42,456 bases of DNA from Bacteroidales bacterium (GTDB lineage: Bacteria > Bacteroidota > Bacteroidia > Bacteroidales > F082), in contig JAILBC010000088.1 in assembly GCA_024681295.1 (NCBI GenBank), positions 1 to 42,456 of the forward strand, in the 5' to 3' direction. This document shows positions 41,347-42,456 of this stretch, piece after piece. Under the pieces are notes generated by a model that was not told the DNA's origin, did no database searches, and worked only from the letters and a program-made list of their open reading frames with translations. Both the position numbers and the translations under genes were made by a program. Each line of letters starts with the position of its first letter. Position 1 is the first letter of the stretch.

Positions 41347-42456
41347 TTAGAATGCGGTGGAAATGGTTAGGGTGACACCTGAAGAGGCGGGCACGGTGCG
41401 GCAGACGCCACCGACGCATACCACGCCTTCGCTCTGACGTCCGCCGCTCAGCATGATGCGGGTGGCATCGTGGATGTAAGTGACGGTGCCAGTGAAATAA
41501 TGGTCACGGAACTCGGGCACAGGGTTGCCATAGTTCCATTTGTCGGCCAAGGAGAACGACCAGTGCGGGGTGATGGTATATTCAAGCAAGCCAAAGGCCC
41601 AGTCGCCGCGCTTCTGGTAGTCTTTCTTCTCACTCTCGTCATAGGCATAGCCTTTTTTGACTTCTTTTTCCCAAAGGCCCTGCAACTCAAAGCGTAGGCT
41701 TTGACGCTTGTTGATCTTGTAAGTCACATCGAGGAATCCAATATTGGCCTCCACGGCAGGAGCACCAGCATGACCTTCGATGGTCTCGATGTCATAATAC
41801 AGGTTGATGTACTGCGCTGTGACATGCCAGTCCTTGCTGATCTTCTTGTCGATCTCGAAGTTGATGTCGCGGAAAAAGCGGTGGTCACTGACAGCGAAGA
41901 AGTTCGAGGTATAGCCCAAGGTACCTTTCTTGTTGAGCACCATCTGGCCATGGTCAAGCACTGAATCACGCACAATGTCGTTGACCTGGCTCATGTTGAA
42001 AGCCAGCTTAGTGCCGTATTTGCCACCGAGTGCAGTGCCCTTAGGGATGGTATAGTTCACTTGGAACTGGGCTGCCATCTCACCATTGGGCTGGGTGGAA
42101 TAGGTGTACATCGAAGGCAAGCTGTGGGTATGTGTGTAATTGATGGGCGGGATAAAGTTGATGTCGAGGTCGTTTTGTTTACCCGTATACATCGACTTGA
42201 AGCTCATGTTGTCGGTACGTTTCACCTGCAACACCACACCCAGACCCTTTTGGGAATAGCTCAACGAAGAAAGCAAGGCCTGACCTTCCTTATAGATGAA
42301 GTTGTTGATGGCCGAGGGGTCGTTGATCTTGTAGGCATATTCGGTGGAGAAGGCGAAGCGACCATAGGCCAGGTTGATACGGCCAGCGGCAGCGCCCACG
42401 TTTTCGGGGATGTAGTAGAACAGGCTCTGGTCGTACTGTTTCTTGCTGACGAAGCT
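41347..42456 (-). CDS. DUF6029-like outer-membrane protein (5' end beyond the window)
   Basis: At least 369 residues are visible; the frame is open to the right edge, so the N-terminus is missing. The sequence alternates hydrophobic and polar residues with many aromatics, and ends in TLTISTAF, typical of an outer-membrane barrel with C-terminal Phe. The pattern (RINLAYGRFAFSTEYAYKIND, shown by LAYGRFAFSTEYA; KDWHVTAQYINLYYD) resembles DUF6029 proteins often seen beside Omp28-type lipoproteins. No specific function is known. The GTG at 42399 is not a start, because the frame continues upstream. Confidence 0.7.
   Translation of the reverse strand, partial: SFVSKKQYDQSLFYYIPENVGAAAGRINLAYGRFAFSTEYAYKINDPSAINNFIYKEGQALLSSLSYSQKGLGVVLQVKRTDNMSFKSMYTGKQNDLDINFIPPINYTHTHSLPSMYTYSTQPNGEMAAQFQVNYTIPKGTALGGKYGTKLAFNMSQVNDIVRDSVLDHGQMVLNKKGTLGYTSNFFAVSDHRFFRDINFEIDKKISKDWHVTAQYINLYYDIETIEGHAGAPAVEANIGFLDVTYKINKRQSLRFELQGLWEKEVKKGYAYDESEKKDYQKRGDWAFGLLEYTITPHWSFSLADKWNYGNPVPEFRDHYFTGTVTYIHDATRIMLSGGRQSEGVVCVGGVCRTVPASSGVTLTISTAF

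Overview
This window is chromosomal DNA from a member of the Bacteroidota, most likely the order Bacteroidales. Four large secreted proteins end in type IX secretion (T9SS) type A sorting domains. Promoters match the Bacteroidetes sigma-ABfr form (TAnnTTTG, sometimes with TTG about 19-20 bases upstream). There is a full MoxR/BatA-E aerotolerance operon, and Omp28, C10-peptidase and DUF6029-type proteins are present. I see no tRNA, rRNA, CRISPR array, transposase, integrase or phage gene. By eye the GC content is moderate; housekeeping genes (pyrH, frr, alaS) are clearly richer in G/C at third positions than the secreted-protein genes.

Layout. 1-6.8 kb (+): the tail of a membrane protein, a 1112-residue C10 cysteine protease, pyrH, a GT39-type membrane glycosyltransferase and frr. 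6.8-11.6 kb: ddl (-), divergent from a PASTA protein, a T9SS cargo protein and rluD (+, overlapping ends). 11.7-14 kb (-): an M23 peptidase, a MerR regulator and rfaD, divergent from alaS (+). 16.7-20.2 kb (-): ung, rdgB and a patatin/beta-barrel protein in one overlapping operon. 20.2-21.2 kb (+): a 41-residue lipoprotein and an outer-membrane protein that starts at TTG. 21.2-24.2 kb (-): a T9SS beta-propeller protein. 24.2-33.5 kb (-): the moxR, DUF58, membrane protein, batA, batB, batC, batD, batE operon, with a promoter at one end and a hairpin at the other. 33.7-35.3 kb (-): another T9SS cargo. 35.4-36.7 kb (+): an aspartate kinase. 36.7-37.8 kb (-): two small exported proteins. 37.8-40.5 kb (+): trmO, a MORN-repeat protein and a DUF1963 protein. 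40.5 kb to the end (-): an Omp28-type lipoprotein and the 3' part of a DUF6029-like outer-membrane protein.

Functional themes: envelope building and remodelling (ddl, PASTA, M23, rfaD, GT39), secreted T9SS proteins, an inner-membrane VWA/TPR stress machine (Bat), and translation or nucleotide housekeeping (pyrH, frr, alaS, rluD, trmO, ung, rdgB).

The most unusual signals are in the short repeats. (1) Two copies of a 45-bp double-hairpin element; one supplies the last codons and stop of rfaD. (2) Arrays with an exact 7-bp period at gene 3' ends, between genes and in frame inside two protein genes. (3) Arrays with an 8-bp period (CAAYNNAA-like) directly against the start codons of pyrH, moxR and lysC. 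(4) A BatC protein carrying four inserted InlB-B-like repeats. (5) Two opposing promoters whose -7 boxes abut as one near-palindrome in front of trmO.
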